Shown piece after piece: positions 1 through 8,468 of a DNA stretch of 64,000 nucleotides. The stretch comes from DASSLY01 sp035689185 (GTDB taxonomy: Bacteria > Actinomycetota > Actinomycetes > Actinomycetales > Dermatophilaceae), in NCBI GenBank assembly GCA_035689185.1, contig DASSLY010000044.1, positions 1 to 64,000 on the forward strand, written 5' to 3'. The notes under the pieces are model-generated. The model saw only the letters and a list, made by a program, of their open reading frames with translations. It ran no database searches and was not told the DNA's origin. The first letter of the stretch is position 1. The number at the start of each line of letters is the position of its first letter. The translations under genes and the position numbers were made by a program.

Positions 1-27
1 GGCGGGGGCGCGGTGCTCACGCGCCAC

Positions 28-1149
28 TCACGCGCCGAAGAAGCCGCGGATGAGCTCCACCACCCGGTCCACGTCGGCGTCGGCCAGGTCGGCGAACAGC
101 GGCAGGGAGATCTGCTGGCGGTAGTACTCCTCCGCGACCGGGCACTGCCCCCGCCGGTAGCCGAGGTCTTCGAATACCGGGTGCCAGTAGACCGGGATGT
201 AGTTCACCTGGACCCCGATCCCGTGCGACCGCAGGTGGTCGAACAGCGCTCGCCGACGGCCCTCGAGCACCCGCAGCGGGTACAGGTGCCAGGTGGGGTC
301 CGCCCCGGCCCGGGTGACCGGCAGCCGCAGGCCCGGCACGTCGCCGAGCCCGGCGGCATACCGGCGGTGGATCGCGGCGCGACGCGCCGTGAAGGCGGGC
401 AGCCGGCGCAGCTGGCTCGAGCCCAGCGCGCACAGCACGTCGGGGAGGCGGTAGTTCAGGCCGAAGTCGTGCACCTCCTGATGCCAGGGCCCCTCGTCGG
501 GGTGGCGCATCAGCGCCGGGTCGCGGACCAGGCCGATGGTGCGGAAGGTGCGGGCGCGCTGGAGCAGGTCGCGGTCCAGCGCCACGACCGCGCCGCCCTC
601 GGCGGTGGTCAGGTTCTTGGTGGGGAAGAAGGAGAAGGTCGTCAGGTCGGCCAGGCTGCCCACGGGCACGCCGTCCAGGCTGCCGCCGATGGAGTGGGCG
701 GCGTCCTGCACCAGCAACGCGTCGCCGGCCGCCGCGCGCAAGGCCGGCGCGTCGACGGGGTGGCCGGCGTAGTCGACGGCGGCCACGGCCCGGGTGCGGC
801 CGGTCACCGCCGCGGCCACGGCGGCCGGGTCGAGGTTGCCGGTGTCCGCGCAGACGTCGGCGAAGACCACGGTGACGCCGAGGATCGCCGCGCTGCTGGC
901 CGTCGCGACGAAGGTGAGCGGGGTGGTGACCAGCTCGTCCCCGGGACCCAGCCCGGCGGCGGCATACGCGACGTGCAGTGCCGCGGTGCCCGAGGTGACG
1001 CTGACCGCGCCCGGGGTCCCGGAAAGCCGCGCCAGGTCCGCCTCGAAGGCCGCGACCGCGGGCCCCGTGGTGAGCCAGTCGCCGCGCAGCACGGCGGTGA
1101 CCGCGTCGATGTCGGACTGGTCGATGGAGTGCCGGCCGTACGGCAGCAC
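28..1149 (-). CDS. pseC: PseC-like PLP-dependent aminotransferase
   Basis: Predicted cytosolic aminotransferase that converts the PseB product (UDP-4-keto-L-altrosamine type sugar) to the 4-amino sugar in CMP-pseudaminic acid synthesis. The 373-residue chain has DegT/DnrJ/EryC1 family signals: TSGTAALH at residues 52-59, QDAAHSIGG, and FFPTKNLTTAEGG, in which Lys178 is the likely Schiff-base lysine. The GTG start lies one base after the pseB stop (TGAGGTG), so translation is probably coupled. What lies downstream of base 28 is outside the window. A generic sugar aminotransferase is possible from sequence alone; the pseB, pseG and pseI neighbours make PseC the better name. Confidence 0.9.
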   Translation of the reverse strand: MLPYGRHSIDQSDIDAVTAVLRGDWLTTGPAVAAFEADLARLSGTPGAVSVTSGTAALHVAYAAAGLGPGDELVTTPLTFVATASSAAILGVTVVFADVCADTGNLDPAAVAAAVTGRTRAVAAVDYAGHPVDAPALRAAAGDALLVQDAAHSIGGSLDGVPVGSLADLTTFSFFPTKNLTTAEGGAVVALDRDLLQRARTFRTIGLVRDPALMRHPDEGPWHQEVHDFGLNYRLPDVLCALGSSQLRRLPAFTARRAAIHRRYAAGLGDVPGLRLPVTRAGADPTWHLYPLRVLEGRRRALFDHLRSHGIGVQVNYIPVYWHPVFEDLGYRRGQCPVAEEYYRQQISLPLFADLADADVDRVVELIRGFFGA

Positions 1150-1150
1150 C

Positions 1151-2134
1151 TCAGACCTCCGTGGCGAGGATCGCGGTGATCTGCTCGCGGGTGAACCACT
1201 GGTCGTTGGTGTCCGAGGTGTAGGTGAACCCGTCCGGGACCGGCACGCCGTCCTGCGGCGGCCGGTAACCCCAGGAGGCGATGTCGGGCTGCAGCACGAA
1301 GCGCTCCCCGATCCGCAGCGCCCGGCGCCCCTCCTCCGGGGAGATCATCTCCTCGTGCAGCTTCTCCCCGGGCCGCAGCCCGGAGTTGTGCATGGCCGCG
1401 CCGGGGGCGATGGCCTGAGCCAGGTCGGTGATCTTCATCGACGGGATCCGTGGGACGTACAGCTCCCCGCCCTGCATCAGCTCGAACGACTCGGTGACGA
1501 ACTGCACCGCCTGGGGCAAGGTGATGAAGAACCGGGTCATCCGCAGGTCGGTGATCGGCAGCGACTCGCCCCGCTCGGCGAGGGCCCGGAAGAACGGGAT
1601 GACCGAGCCGCGGCTGCCCATGACGTTGCCGTAGCGCACGACGCAGAACCTGGTCGGGTATGCCGCGGCGTAGTGGTTGCCGGTGATGAACAGCTTGTCG
1701 GCGGTCAGCTTGGTCGCGCCGTACAGGTTGATCGGGCTGGACGCCTTGTCGGTGGAGAGGGCGACGACCTTGCGCACCCCGGCGTCGATGCACGCCTCGA
1801 TGACGTTCTGCGAGCCGATGATGTTGGTCTGCACGAACTCCCACGGGTTGTACTCCGCGGTGTCCACCTGCTTCAGCGCGGCAGCGTGGACGACGAAGTC
1901 GATGCCGTGCATCGCGCGGTTGAGCCGGTGCCGGTCGCGGATGTCGCCGATGAACCAGCGCAGCCTCGGGTCGTGGTTGAACAGGTTGCGGACCTCGTAC
2001 TGCTTCAGCTCGTCCCGGCTGTAGACGACCACGCGGCGCGGGTCGTGGCCCTCCAGCAGCGCCCGCAGGAACGCCTTGCCGAACGAGCCGGTCCCGCCGG
2101 TCACCAGGATGGATGAGCCTGACAGGACCGACAT
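1151..2134 (-). CDS. pseB: PseB-like UDP-GlcNAc 4,6-dehydratase (inverting)
   Basis: First enzyme of pseudaminic acid synthesis: it dehydrates UDP-GlcNAc and inverts C5. The 327-residue extended SDR begins with the Rossmann motif GGTGSFGKAF near residue 13 and carries the catalytic-type YGATKLTADK. The length is normal for the family. ATG at 2134 is preceded by an AAGGAG-like ribosome site at about 2141-2146. The gene is divergent from the pseF-like gene across about 120 bases (2135-2255), which must hold both promoters. A retaining dehydratase would look similar, but the pse neighbours support the inverting type. Confidence 0.92.
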   Translation of the reverse strand: MSVLSGSSILVTGGTGSFGKAFLRALLEGHDPRRVVVYSRDELKQYEVRNLFNHDPRLRWFIGDIRDRHRLNRAMHGIDFVVHAAALKQVDTAEYNPWEFVQTNIIGSQNVIEACIDAGVRKVVALSTDKASSPINLYGATKLTADKLFITGNHYAAAYPTRFCVVRYGNVMGSRGSVIPFFRALAERGESLPITDLRMTRFFITLPQAVQFVTESFELMQGGELYVPRIPSMKITDLAQAIAPGAAMHNSGLRPGEKLHEEMISPEEGRRALRIGERFVLQPDIASWGYRPPQDGVPVPDGFTYTSDTNDQWFTREQITAILATEV

Positions 2135-2255
2135 GGCACTCCTTGGAAGTCGCTGCAGCGTCCGGCCGTGGCCGTCCGCGAGAAGGCAGGTCCGGCTACG
2201 TCGTACGGCATGATGTCACGGGGCCGACGGCTCCCGCCGAGTGCAAGGGAGAAGC

Positions 2256-2984
2256 ATGCGCGTCAATGCCGTCATCCAGGCGCGGAGCGGATCGACCCGG
2301 CTGCCCGGCAAGGTGCTGCAGGACCTTGGCGGGCGGCCAGTCCTGGAATGGGTGATCCGGGCGGCACGCTCGGCCGGGCAGCTGGACGCCGTCGTGGTGG
2401 CGACGACGACCGAGGCGGGCGACGACGCGGTGGCCGCCCTGGCCGTCGGACTCGGTGTGCCGGTGGTTCGCGGCAGCGAGGACGACGTGCTCAGCCGGTT
2501 CCTCCTGGCCGTTCGGCAGCATCCGTGCGACGCCGTGGTGCGGCTGACCGCGGACTGCCCGCTGCTGGACCCCGAGCTGATCGACGCGGTCGCCGGCGCC
2601 TGGCGGGCGGCGCCGGGCTACGACTACGTGAGCACCGTGCTGTGCCGGTCGTTGCCGCGGGGCCTGGACGTGGAGCTGGTGACCGCCGCCGCGCTGCGTC
2701 GCGTCGACGCCGTTGCCGCGGGGCACGACCGCGTGCATGTCACCAGCGGGGTGTATGCCGATCCGCTGGCCTTCGCGCTGCTCGGGCTGCATGTCGCGCC
2801 GCGGGCCGACGACCTGCGGGTCACCCTGGACACCACGGAGGACCTGCGCCTGCTTTCGAGCCTGGTGGCACTGCTGCCTGACCGGCCTGCTCACTGGCGG
2901 GAGGTGGTCGCGCTGTTGCGGGACCGCGCCGACCTGGTCGCCATCAACGCCGCGGTCGAGCAGAAGCCGCTCGAGGCCGGCTAG
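2256..2984 (+). CDS. pseF: PseF/SpsF-like cytidylyltransferase
   Basis: Probable CMP-sugar synthetase that activates pseudaminic acid, or a close SpsF-type nucleotidyltransferase. The N-terminus has the signature IQARSGSTRLPGKVL (about residues 7-21), followed by RLTADCPLLDP near residue 95, typical of the CMP-KDO/SpsF fold. The start is ATG at 2256, with the purine-rich AAGGGAGAAG just upstream; an upstream in-frame GTG at 2241 is less attractive. The protein is 242 residues. Its TAG stop overlaps the GTG start of the next gene (TAGTG). SpsF proteins sometimes act in other sugar pathways, so the substrate is inferred from context. Confidence 0.8.
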   Translation: MRVNAVIQARSGSTRLPGKVLQDLGGRPVLEWVIRAARSAGQLDAVVVATTTEAGDDAVAALAVGLGVPVVRGSEDDVLSRFLLAVRQHPCDAVVRLTADCPLLDPELIDAVAGAWRAAPGYDYVSTVLCRSLPRGLDVELVTAAALRRVDAVAAGHDRVHVTSGVYADPLAFALLGLHVAPRADDLRVTLDTTEDLRLLSSLVALLPDRPAHWREVVALLRDRADLVAINAAVEQKPLEAG

Positions 2985-4417
2985 TGCACGTCCTGCTGCG
3001 GTGCGACGCGGGCGGGGCCTCCGGTTTCGGGCATCTGGTCCGCTGCCTGGCGCTGGCCGAGGAGGCGGTCGCCCGCGGGCACCGTGTCAGCGTCGAAGGG
3101 GACATCGCCGGTGACCTGGCCCTGGCCCAGGTGGCGGCCGCCGGGGCCCGCCGGGGCCCGGCCCCGGAGGCCGACGTGGTGCACACGGACAGCTACCGGC
3201 CGGACTGGGCCTACCCCGACGGGGTGCTGCGCAGCTGCGCGGCGGACGGCCCGTTCGGCCGGCGGCCGGCCGACCTGCTGGTCGACCAGACCCTCGGCGC
3301 GCAGGACGAGCCCGCCCCGCCCGGCGGCGTGGCGCTGCTGGGCAGCCGGTATGTCGCGCTGCGGCGCCGGGTCTTGGCCCACCGGGACCCGGCCCGGCGC
3401 CCTGCTGCGCAGGTGCGCTCGGTCCTGGTGGTGCTGGGTGGCACCGATCCGCTCGGCCTGGCCCCCGCGGTGAGCAGGCTGGTCCGGCGCGCGGCGCCCT
3501 CGGCGAGGATCGCCGTGGTCGCGAATGCGCGGACGCGAGCCGAGCTGGAGCAGCTGCCCGGTCCGGTGCGGGTGCTGGACCCGGTCGCGGACCTCGCGGC
3601 GGTGATGATCGAGCACGACCTGGTGGTCAGCGCCGCCGGCACCGCCACCTGGGAGCTGGCCTGTCTGCGGGTGCCGATGCTGCTGGTACGAGCGGTGGCC
3701 AACCAGGCGGCCGGGTACCAGCGGATGCTCGACCGGGGTGCGGCACTGGGGCTCGGGACGGCGGCAGACCTGGATTCCGCCGCCGCGCTGGAGGCGGTTC
3801 GGCGGGCGGTCTCCGACGCCCAGTTGCGCCGGTCCATGGTCGAGCGGGCGGCGGCCCTGGTGGACGGCCTGGGCTCCTGGCGGGTGGTCGGCGCATGGGA
3901 GGCCCTGCTGCAGGCTCACGCCCGCCGGCCGGACCCGCCGCGGCTGACCGCGCCGCCGACCGGGCGGCTGACGGCGCGGCCGGCCACAGCGGCCGACGCC
4001 GAGCTGCTCTGGCGCTGGCGCAACGATCCCGGCACCCGGGCCATGTCGCGCCAGCGTGGCGAGGTGCAACTCGCGGACCACCTGGCCTGGCTGCGGGACA
4101 GCCTGGGCCGGCCGGACCGGCTGCTGCTGGTCGTCGAGGATGGCGGCTCGCCGGTGGGCACCGTTCGCTGGGACCGGCTTGCCGGACAGGGCTGGCAGGT
4201 CTCGATCACCGTGGATCCGGGCCGCCGGGGGCAAGGCCTGGGCGCCGCGGTCCTGGCTGCGGGGGAGGTCGCGCTCCGCGCGAAGGATCCCACCGGTCCC
4301 CGCCTCGCCGGGGTGCACGAGACCAACGAGGCGTCATACCGGCTGTTCCTGCGGGCCGGCTACCTGCCCGACCTACCGCCGGACCGCGACGGTTTCCGGC
4401 GGCTGCGGAAGTCCTAG
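2984..4417 (+). CDS. pseG-pseH: PseG-PseH fusion: UDP-sugar hydrolase plus GNAT N-acetyltransferase
   Basis: One 477-residue chain joins two pseudaminic-acid steps. Residues 1 to about 315 are PseG-like, releasing 2,4-diacetamido-2,4,6-trideoxy-L-altrose from UDP. They show the N-terminal DAGGASGFGHLVRC with the conserved Gly-His and a GT-B type SAAGTATWELA segment near 220. Residues about 330-477 form a GNAT domain of PseH type, which acetylates the 4-amino sugar, with RRGQGLGAAVL as the acetyl-CoA loop. The GTG start overlaps the pseF stop by one base. The last bases overlap the convergent pseI stop. The fused order places PseH activity after PseG in the chain, although PseH acts first in the pathway. 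Confidence 0.88.
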   Translation: MHVLLRCDAGGASGFGHLVRCLALAEEAVARGHRVSVEGDIAGDLALAQVAAAGARRGPAPEADVVHTDSYRPDWAYPDGVLRSCAADGPFGRRPADLLVDQTLGAQDEPAPPGGVALLGSRYVALRRRVLAHRDPARRPAAQVRSVLVVLGGTDPLGLAPAVSRLVRRAAPSARIAVVANARTRAELEQLPGPVRVLDPVADLAAVMIEHDLVVSAAGTATWELACLRVPMLLVRAVANQAAGYQRMLDRGAALGLGTAADLDSAAALEAVRRAVSDAQLRRSMVERAAALVDGLGSWRVVGAWEALLQAHARRPDPPRLTAPPTGRLTARPATAADAELLWRWRNDPGTRAMSRQRGEVQLADHLAWLRDSLGRPDRLLLVVEDGGSPVGTVRWDRLAGQGWQVSITVDPGRRGQGLGAAVLAAGEVALRAKDPTGPRLAGVHETNEASYRLFLRAGYLPDLPPDRDGFRRLRKS

Positions 4418-5469
4418 ACCAGGTCCCAGCTGAGCGCGGTCCCGCGGGCGGCGTCGCGGCGGAAGGTGCGGCCGAGGACCAGGTCGATCTGGTCGGTGGG
4501 CAGCCCGCCGGAGGGGCGGATGGAGCGCACGTTCTGCCTGGTGACCGGGTCACCGGCGCGGACGTCCTGCACGACATACAGGGACCGGCGCAGCCGCAGC
4601 ACCGCCTGCTCCGACTCGGTCGGCCCGATGCTGGGCGCACCGGCCGAGGCAAGCCGGGCGGCCCCGGCTTCGCGGACCAGCAGCGCCAGCTCGTCCGGGT
4701 CGAGGGAGAATTGGGAGTCGACCCCGCCGTCGGCCCGGTCCAGGGTGACGTGCTTCTCCAAGGCGACCGCGCCGAGGGCCACTGCGGCGACCGAGACGCC
4801 GACCCCGCGGGTGTGGTCGGACAGCCCCACCGGCAACCCGAAGGCGTCGCGGAGCAGGGCGATGTTGGCCAGGTGGGCGTCCTGCGGCTCGGCCGGGTAG
4901 GACGCGGTGCAGGCCAGCAGGACCAGGTCGGTGCAGCCGGCTGCCGCTGCGGTGCTGACGGCGGCGTCGATCTCGCCCAGGGTGGCCATCCCGGTGGACA
5001 TGACGATCGGCTTGCCCGTGCGGGCGACCTCGCGGATGAGCGGCAGGTCGACGATCTCCGCCGACGCGGTCTTGTAGACGGCCACCCCCAGGTCCTCCAG
5101 GAAGGCCACCGCAGTCGGGTCGAACGGGCTGGAGAACGGCAGCAGCCCGTGCTCGCGGGCGCGCTCGAAGATGGGGGCGTGCCACTCCCAGGGGGTGTGG
5201 GCCTCCTGGTACAGCTGGTACAGGTTCCGGCCGCCCCACAGGCCGTGGCTGTCGGTGATCCGGAACGCGGGGGCGTCCACGTCGATGGTGATCGTGTCCG
5301 CGGTGTAGGTCTGGATCTTCAGCGCCTGCGCCCCGGTCTTGGCCACCGCGTCGACGATGGCCAGCGCGCGGTCGAGGTCGCCGTTGTGGTTGCCGGACAT
5401 CTCCGCGATGACGAAGGTCGGCTCGCCGTGACCGACCCGGTGCTCCGCGATCCGAACAGTGGTGGCCAT
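4414..5469 (-). CDS. pseI: Pseudaminic acid synthase
   Basis: NeuB-family synthase that condenses the free altrose derivative with phosphoenolpyruvate to give pseudaminic acid. The 351-residue protein starts MATTVRIAEH at ATG 5469. It has the TIM-barrel signals AEMSGNHNGDLDRAL and LPFSSPFDP, then VGLSDHTRG and LEKHVTLDR. A C-terminal SAF/antifreeze-like domain follows from about residue 285 (SLYVVQDVRAGDPV). GNHNGD is more typical of PseI than of sialic acid synthase. In-frame upstream codons exist, but the ATG at 5469 matches family N-termini. The gene is convergent with and touches pseG-pseH. Confidence 0.92.
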   Translation of the reverse strand: MATTVRIAEHRVGHGEPTFVIAEMSGNHNGDLDRALAIVDAVAKTGAQALKIQTYTADTITIDVDAPAFRITDSHGLWGGRNLYQLYQEAHTPWEWHAPIFERAREHGLLPFSSPFDPTAVAFLEDLGVAVYKTASAEIVDLPLIREVARTGKPIVMSTGMATLGEIDAAVSTAAAAGCTDLVLLACTASYPAEPQDAHLANIALLRDAFGLPVGLSDHTRGVGVSVAAVALGAVALEKHVTLDRADGGVDSQFSLDPDELALLVREAGAARLASAGAPSIGPTESEQAVLRLRRSLYVVQDVRAGDPVTRQNVRSIRPSGGLPTDQIDLVLGRTFRRDAARGTALSWDLV

Positions 5470-5654
5470 GCCGGCGATGGTATCCGGCCCCGTGCCGGTC
5501 GGACGATTCGTGCGAATGCCTGTGGCTGGTGTGGCGGAAGTAAATTTTTGTCGAGTAAAGTCCGGTTGCTGCGTGTCGTGGGGCATGGTGTTCGGGCGGC
5601 CGTGTGGGGAGCCCCTTCTCCGCACCCAGGTTTGCGGAACCTTGGGGAGTACCG
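5470..5654. promoter_or_regulatory. Divergent control region with an AT-rich block
   Basis: This 185-base gap separates pseI (minus) from the amidase gene (plus). Within very GC-rich DNA it holds an AT-rich block at about 5538-5562 (GTAAATTTTTGTCGAGTAAA). A ribosome site GGGGAG at 5644-5649 serves the plus gene. Promoters for both genes probably lie here, but I could not fix a convincing -35/-10 pair. TAAAGTCC at 5557-5564 resembles a sigma-28 -35 element, but I see no matching -10 downstream. Confidence 0.4.
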
Positions 5655-8468
5655 ATGGCGATCGCACCACTGCACCCGCGGCGCCCGCGGGCTCGAGTCC
5701 TGGCCGGGGGAACCCTGCTGCTGGTCGTTGTCGGAACGGCGGTGCCTGGCGCGCCGGCGAGGGCGGCGGCGCCTGGCGCGCCGGCGAGGGCGGTCTCGGC
5801 TCCGGGGGTGTCGGCGCCTGCGCTGGCGCCCGGCGCGGTGGCGCCGACCCGGATGGACCGGTTGCCGTTCACCCCCGTGGCCGGCGCGGGCCCGGCGAGC
5901 GACCTGGCGGGTTCGGCGCCGAGCCGACGGCCCGGCATACGGGTCCTGGCAAGCGCACCGGAGCGGGACGTCACGGACATGGTGGCGGTGCTCGGCGTGA
6001 CGTGGCCGGGCCGGGCCGAGCCGGGGACGGCCTATCAGGCGCGCACCCGCACCAGCGGCCGCTGGAGTGCCTGGCGGACGCTGGCGACCGACGCCGAGCA
6101 CGGCCCGGACGCGGGAAGCGCCGAGGCGCGGCGCGGCCGTGGGGGCACCGAGCCGCTCGTGGTGACCGGGGCCGAGCGGGTCCAGGTGCGCGCCCTGGGT
6201 ACGGCGAAGCTGACCCCCGGGGCGGCAGTGGACCTGCTGGAGCCCGGCAGTGCCGCGGCTCCCGTGCCGTCCCCCGCGCCGTCCCCCGCGCCGTCCCCCG
6301 TGGCGCCGTCGTCGGCCGCGCCGTCGCCGGCACCCTCCCTGGCGGCCAGGCCGACCATCTACACCCGGGCCCAGTGGGGGGCCGACGAGTCGATGCGCGA
6401 CCACGCCGGCCCGTGGTACTCCCAGGTGCAGATGGCCTTCGTGCACCACACGGTCAGCACGAACTCCTACAGCCCGTCCCAGGTGCCGGCCATGATCCGC
6501 GGGATCTACGCCTACCACGTCCGCGGCCGGGGCTGGACCGACATCGGCTACAACTTCCTGGTGGACCGGTTCGGCCGGGCGTGGGAGGGCCGCTACGGCG
6601 GGATGGACCGGGCTGTGATCGGCGCCCAGGTCGCCGGCCTGAACTCGTGGTCAACCGGCATCTCGGCCATCGGGGACTTCGACATCGCCCAGCCGCCGAG
6701 CGCCGTCGCAGGGGCGATCGAGCGGGTGCTGGCCTGGAAGCTGGGTGTCCACGGCATCCCCGCCATCGGCCGGGTGAGCGCTGCCGGAATGGTCTTCAAC
6801 CGGATCAACGGCCACCGTGACGGCGGCCAGACGGCCTGCCCGGGCCGGTACCTGTATGCCCAGCTGCCCGCCATCCGGGCGGCCGTCGCCCACGCGGAGG
6901 GCAGCCTGCCGCGGGCCCGGGTGGACCGCGACCTCGACCATGCCTTCGGTGCGGACCTGCTCAGCTATCCGGGCAACGCCCTGCCGGCGCGCCTCACCGG
7001 CTCGGTGACCAGCGTGCTCGCCGGCTCCCGGCAGCCCGTGGTCGCCGGAGCGCCGCTGGGCACCGGGTGGGAGGGAGTGACTCACCCCGCGCTGACCCGG
7101 GACCTGACCGGAGATGGTCGTGCCGACGTCGTGGCGGTCGACCCGCTGCGCGGCCGGCTGCGGATCTACGCCGGCGACGGGGCCGGGCGTATCGCCTCCG
7201 TCCGCGCGAACGGCGCCGGCTGGGACACGATCGCGGACCTGATCCCGGCCGGTGACCGCGACGGTGACGGCCGCAACGACCTGCTGGCGGTCGACGCCCA
7301 CCAGCAGCTGCTGCTCTACCGCGGAGACGGCGCCGGCTGGCTGCGTCCCGGCCGGGTCATCGGGCACGGCTGGGGTGCGCTGAGCTCGGTGGCCGATGCC
7401 GGCGACCTCGACGGCGACGGCCGGCGGGACCTGCTGGCCGTCCGCCGAAGCGACGGCGCGCTGCTGGTGTACCGCGGCCTGGCCGACGGCGGGGTCGCCT
7501 CCGGCGTGGTCTGGGCCCACGGGTGGGACGCCTTCACCGCCGTGGCCGCCGCCGACCTGGACGGCGACCGGCATCCCGACGTGCTGGCGCGGGAGCGAGG
7601 TGGCCGGATGCGGGCCTACTACAGCAGCGGGGCCGGCTCCTTGCTGCGGGTCAACTACTGGGGCTCGGGGTGGCAGGCCGGGCACGACCTGTCCTCCGGT
7701 GCGGACTTCGACGGTGACGGGTCGCCGGATCTGCTTGCGGTCTTCCCCGGTGGGGGCGGCACGTTGCGGCTCTATGCGGGCACCGGCGTCCGGGACTTCA
7801 TGGCCAGCGCTCCGGCCCCCCAACGGACCGTGGCCGGGGCGGACCTGGTGCGGGTGGTAGGCGACGTCGACGGCGACGGTTACGCCGACGCAGTCGCCCG
7901 GATCACCACGGACGACACCCTGGCATTCCTGCGGGGCACCCGCTCAGGTGGCCTGGGCAACCCCGTGACGATCGGGCACGGCTGGAGTATCTTCGATGTG
8001 GTCGAGCCGGGCGGGGACTGGGACTACGACGGCGTTCCCGACATCGTGGCCCGCACCGTCGACGGCGTGCTCTACGCCTATCCGATGACCCGCGGCACGA
8101 CGCCGGGATTCAAGTCCCGCATCGAGCTGGAGGACGGGATGGGCGGCTTCCGCGACTTCGCCGGGGTCGGCGCGTTCAATGCCGACAGCAACGGCGACCT
8201 GATGGCGCTGCGCGACGACGGGGCGCTCCTGCTCTACCGCGGGTCCGGCCCGACCCCGCTCAACGACGCGTTCCTCCTGGCCAGCGGGCAGACCGACCTC
8301 GTCCGGATCATGGGCACCGGCGACTTCAACGGCGACGGGTTGAGCGACCTGCTCGCCCAGGCCACGAGCGGCGCGCTGTGGCTCTACGGCGGCGACGGCA
8401 ACGGCCGGTTCGCCGGTCCGCGACAGCCGGTGGCCGGCGCTCCGGGGGGCTCCAATGTCATGGGCTAG
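5655..8468 (+). CDS. Secreted PGRP/amidase-2 N-acetylmuramoyl-L-alanine amidase with FG-GAP repeats
   Basis: Predicted exported enzyme cutting the amide bond between muramic acid and the stem peptide of peptidoglycan. ATG 5655 follows GGGGAG at 5644-5649 and opens a signal peptide (basic start, hydrophobic LAGGTLLLVVVG, Ala-rich cleavage zone). A Pro/Ala-rich linker (PSPAPSPAPSP) precedes the PGRP domain at about residues 232-395. Zinc-ligand-like histidines occur in FVHHTVS, in IYAYHV and in GHRDGGQTACPG. From about residue 470 to the end there are about nine FG-GAP/VCBS-like repeats of the form D.DGDG..DLLA, likely calcium-binding blades. The 3' end overlaps the next gene by 14 bases. About 937 residues. 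Confidence 0.88.
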   Translation: MAIAPLHPRRPRARVLAGGTLLLVVVGTAVPGAPARAAAPGAPARAVSAPGVSAPALAPGAVAPTRMDRLPFTPVAGAGPASDLAGSAPSRRPGIRVLASAPERDVTDMVAVLGVTWPGRAEPGTAYQARTRTSGRWSAWRTLATDAEHGPDAGSAEARRGRGGTEPLVVTGAERVQVRALGTAKLTPGAAVDLLEPGSAAAPVPSPAPSPAPSPVAPSSAAPSPAPSLAARPTIYTRAQWGADESMRDHAGPWYSQVQMAFVHHTVSTNSYSPSQVPAMIRGIYAYHVRGRGWTDIGYNFLVDRFGRAWEGRYGGMDRAVIGAQVAGLNSWSTGISAIGDFDIAQPPSAVAGAIERVLAWKLGVHGIPAIGRVSAAGMVFNRINGHRDGGQTACPGRYLYAQLPAIRAAVAHAEGSLPRARVDRDLDHAFGADLLSYPGNALPARLTGSVTSVLAGSRQPVVAGAPLGTGWEGVTHPALTRDLTGDGRADVVAVDPLRGRLRIYAGDGAGRIASVRANGAGWDTIADLIPAGDRDGDGRNDLLAVDAHQQLLLYRGDGAGWLRPGRVIGHGWGALSSVADAGDLDGDGRRDLLAVRRSDGALLVYRGLADGGVASGVVWAHGWDAFTAVAAADLDGDRHPDVLARERGGRMRAYYSSGAGSLLRVNYWGSGWQAGHDLSSGADFDGDGSPDLLAVFPGGGGTLRLYAGTGVRDFMASAPAPQRTVAGADLVRVVGDVDGDGYADAVARITTDDTLAFLRGTRSGGLGNPVTIGHGWSIFDVVEPGGDWDYDGVPDIVARTVDGVLYAYPMTRGTTPGFKSRIELEDGMGGFRDFAGVGAFNADSNGDLMALRDDGALLLYRGSGPTPLNDAFLLASGQTDLVRIMGTGDFNGDGLSDLLAQATSGALWLYGGDGNGRFAGPRQPVAGAPGGSNVMG

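Noticed and set aside
5557..5564. Sigma-28 (FliA/WhiG-like) promoter
   Set aside because: Only the -35-like TAAAGTCC is present; no GCCGATAA-type -10 follows at a suitable distance.
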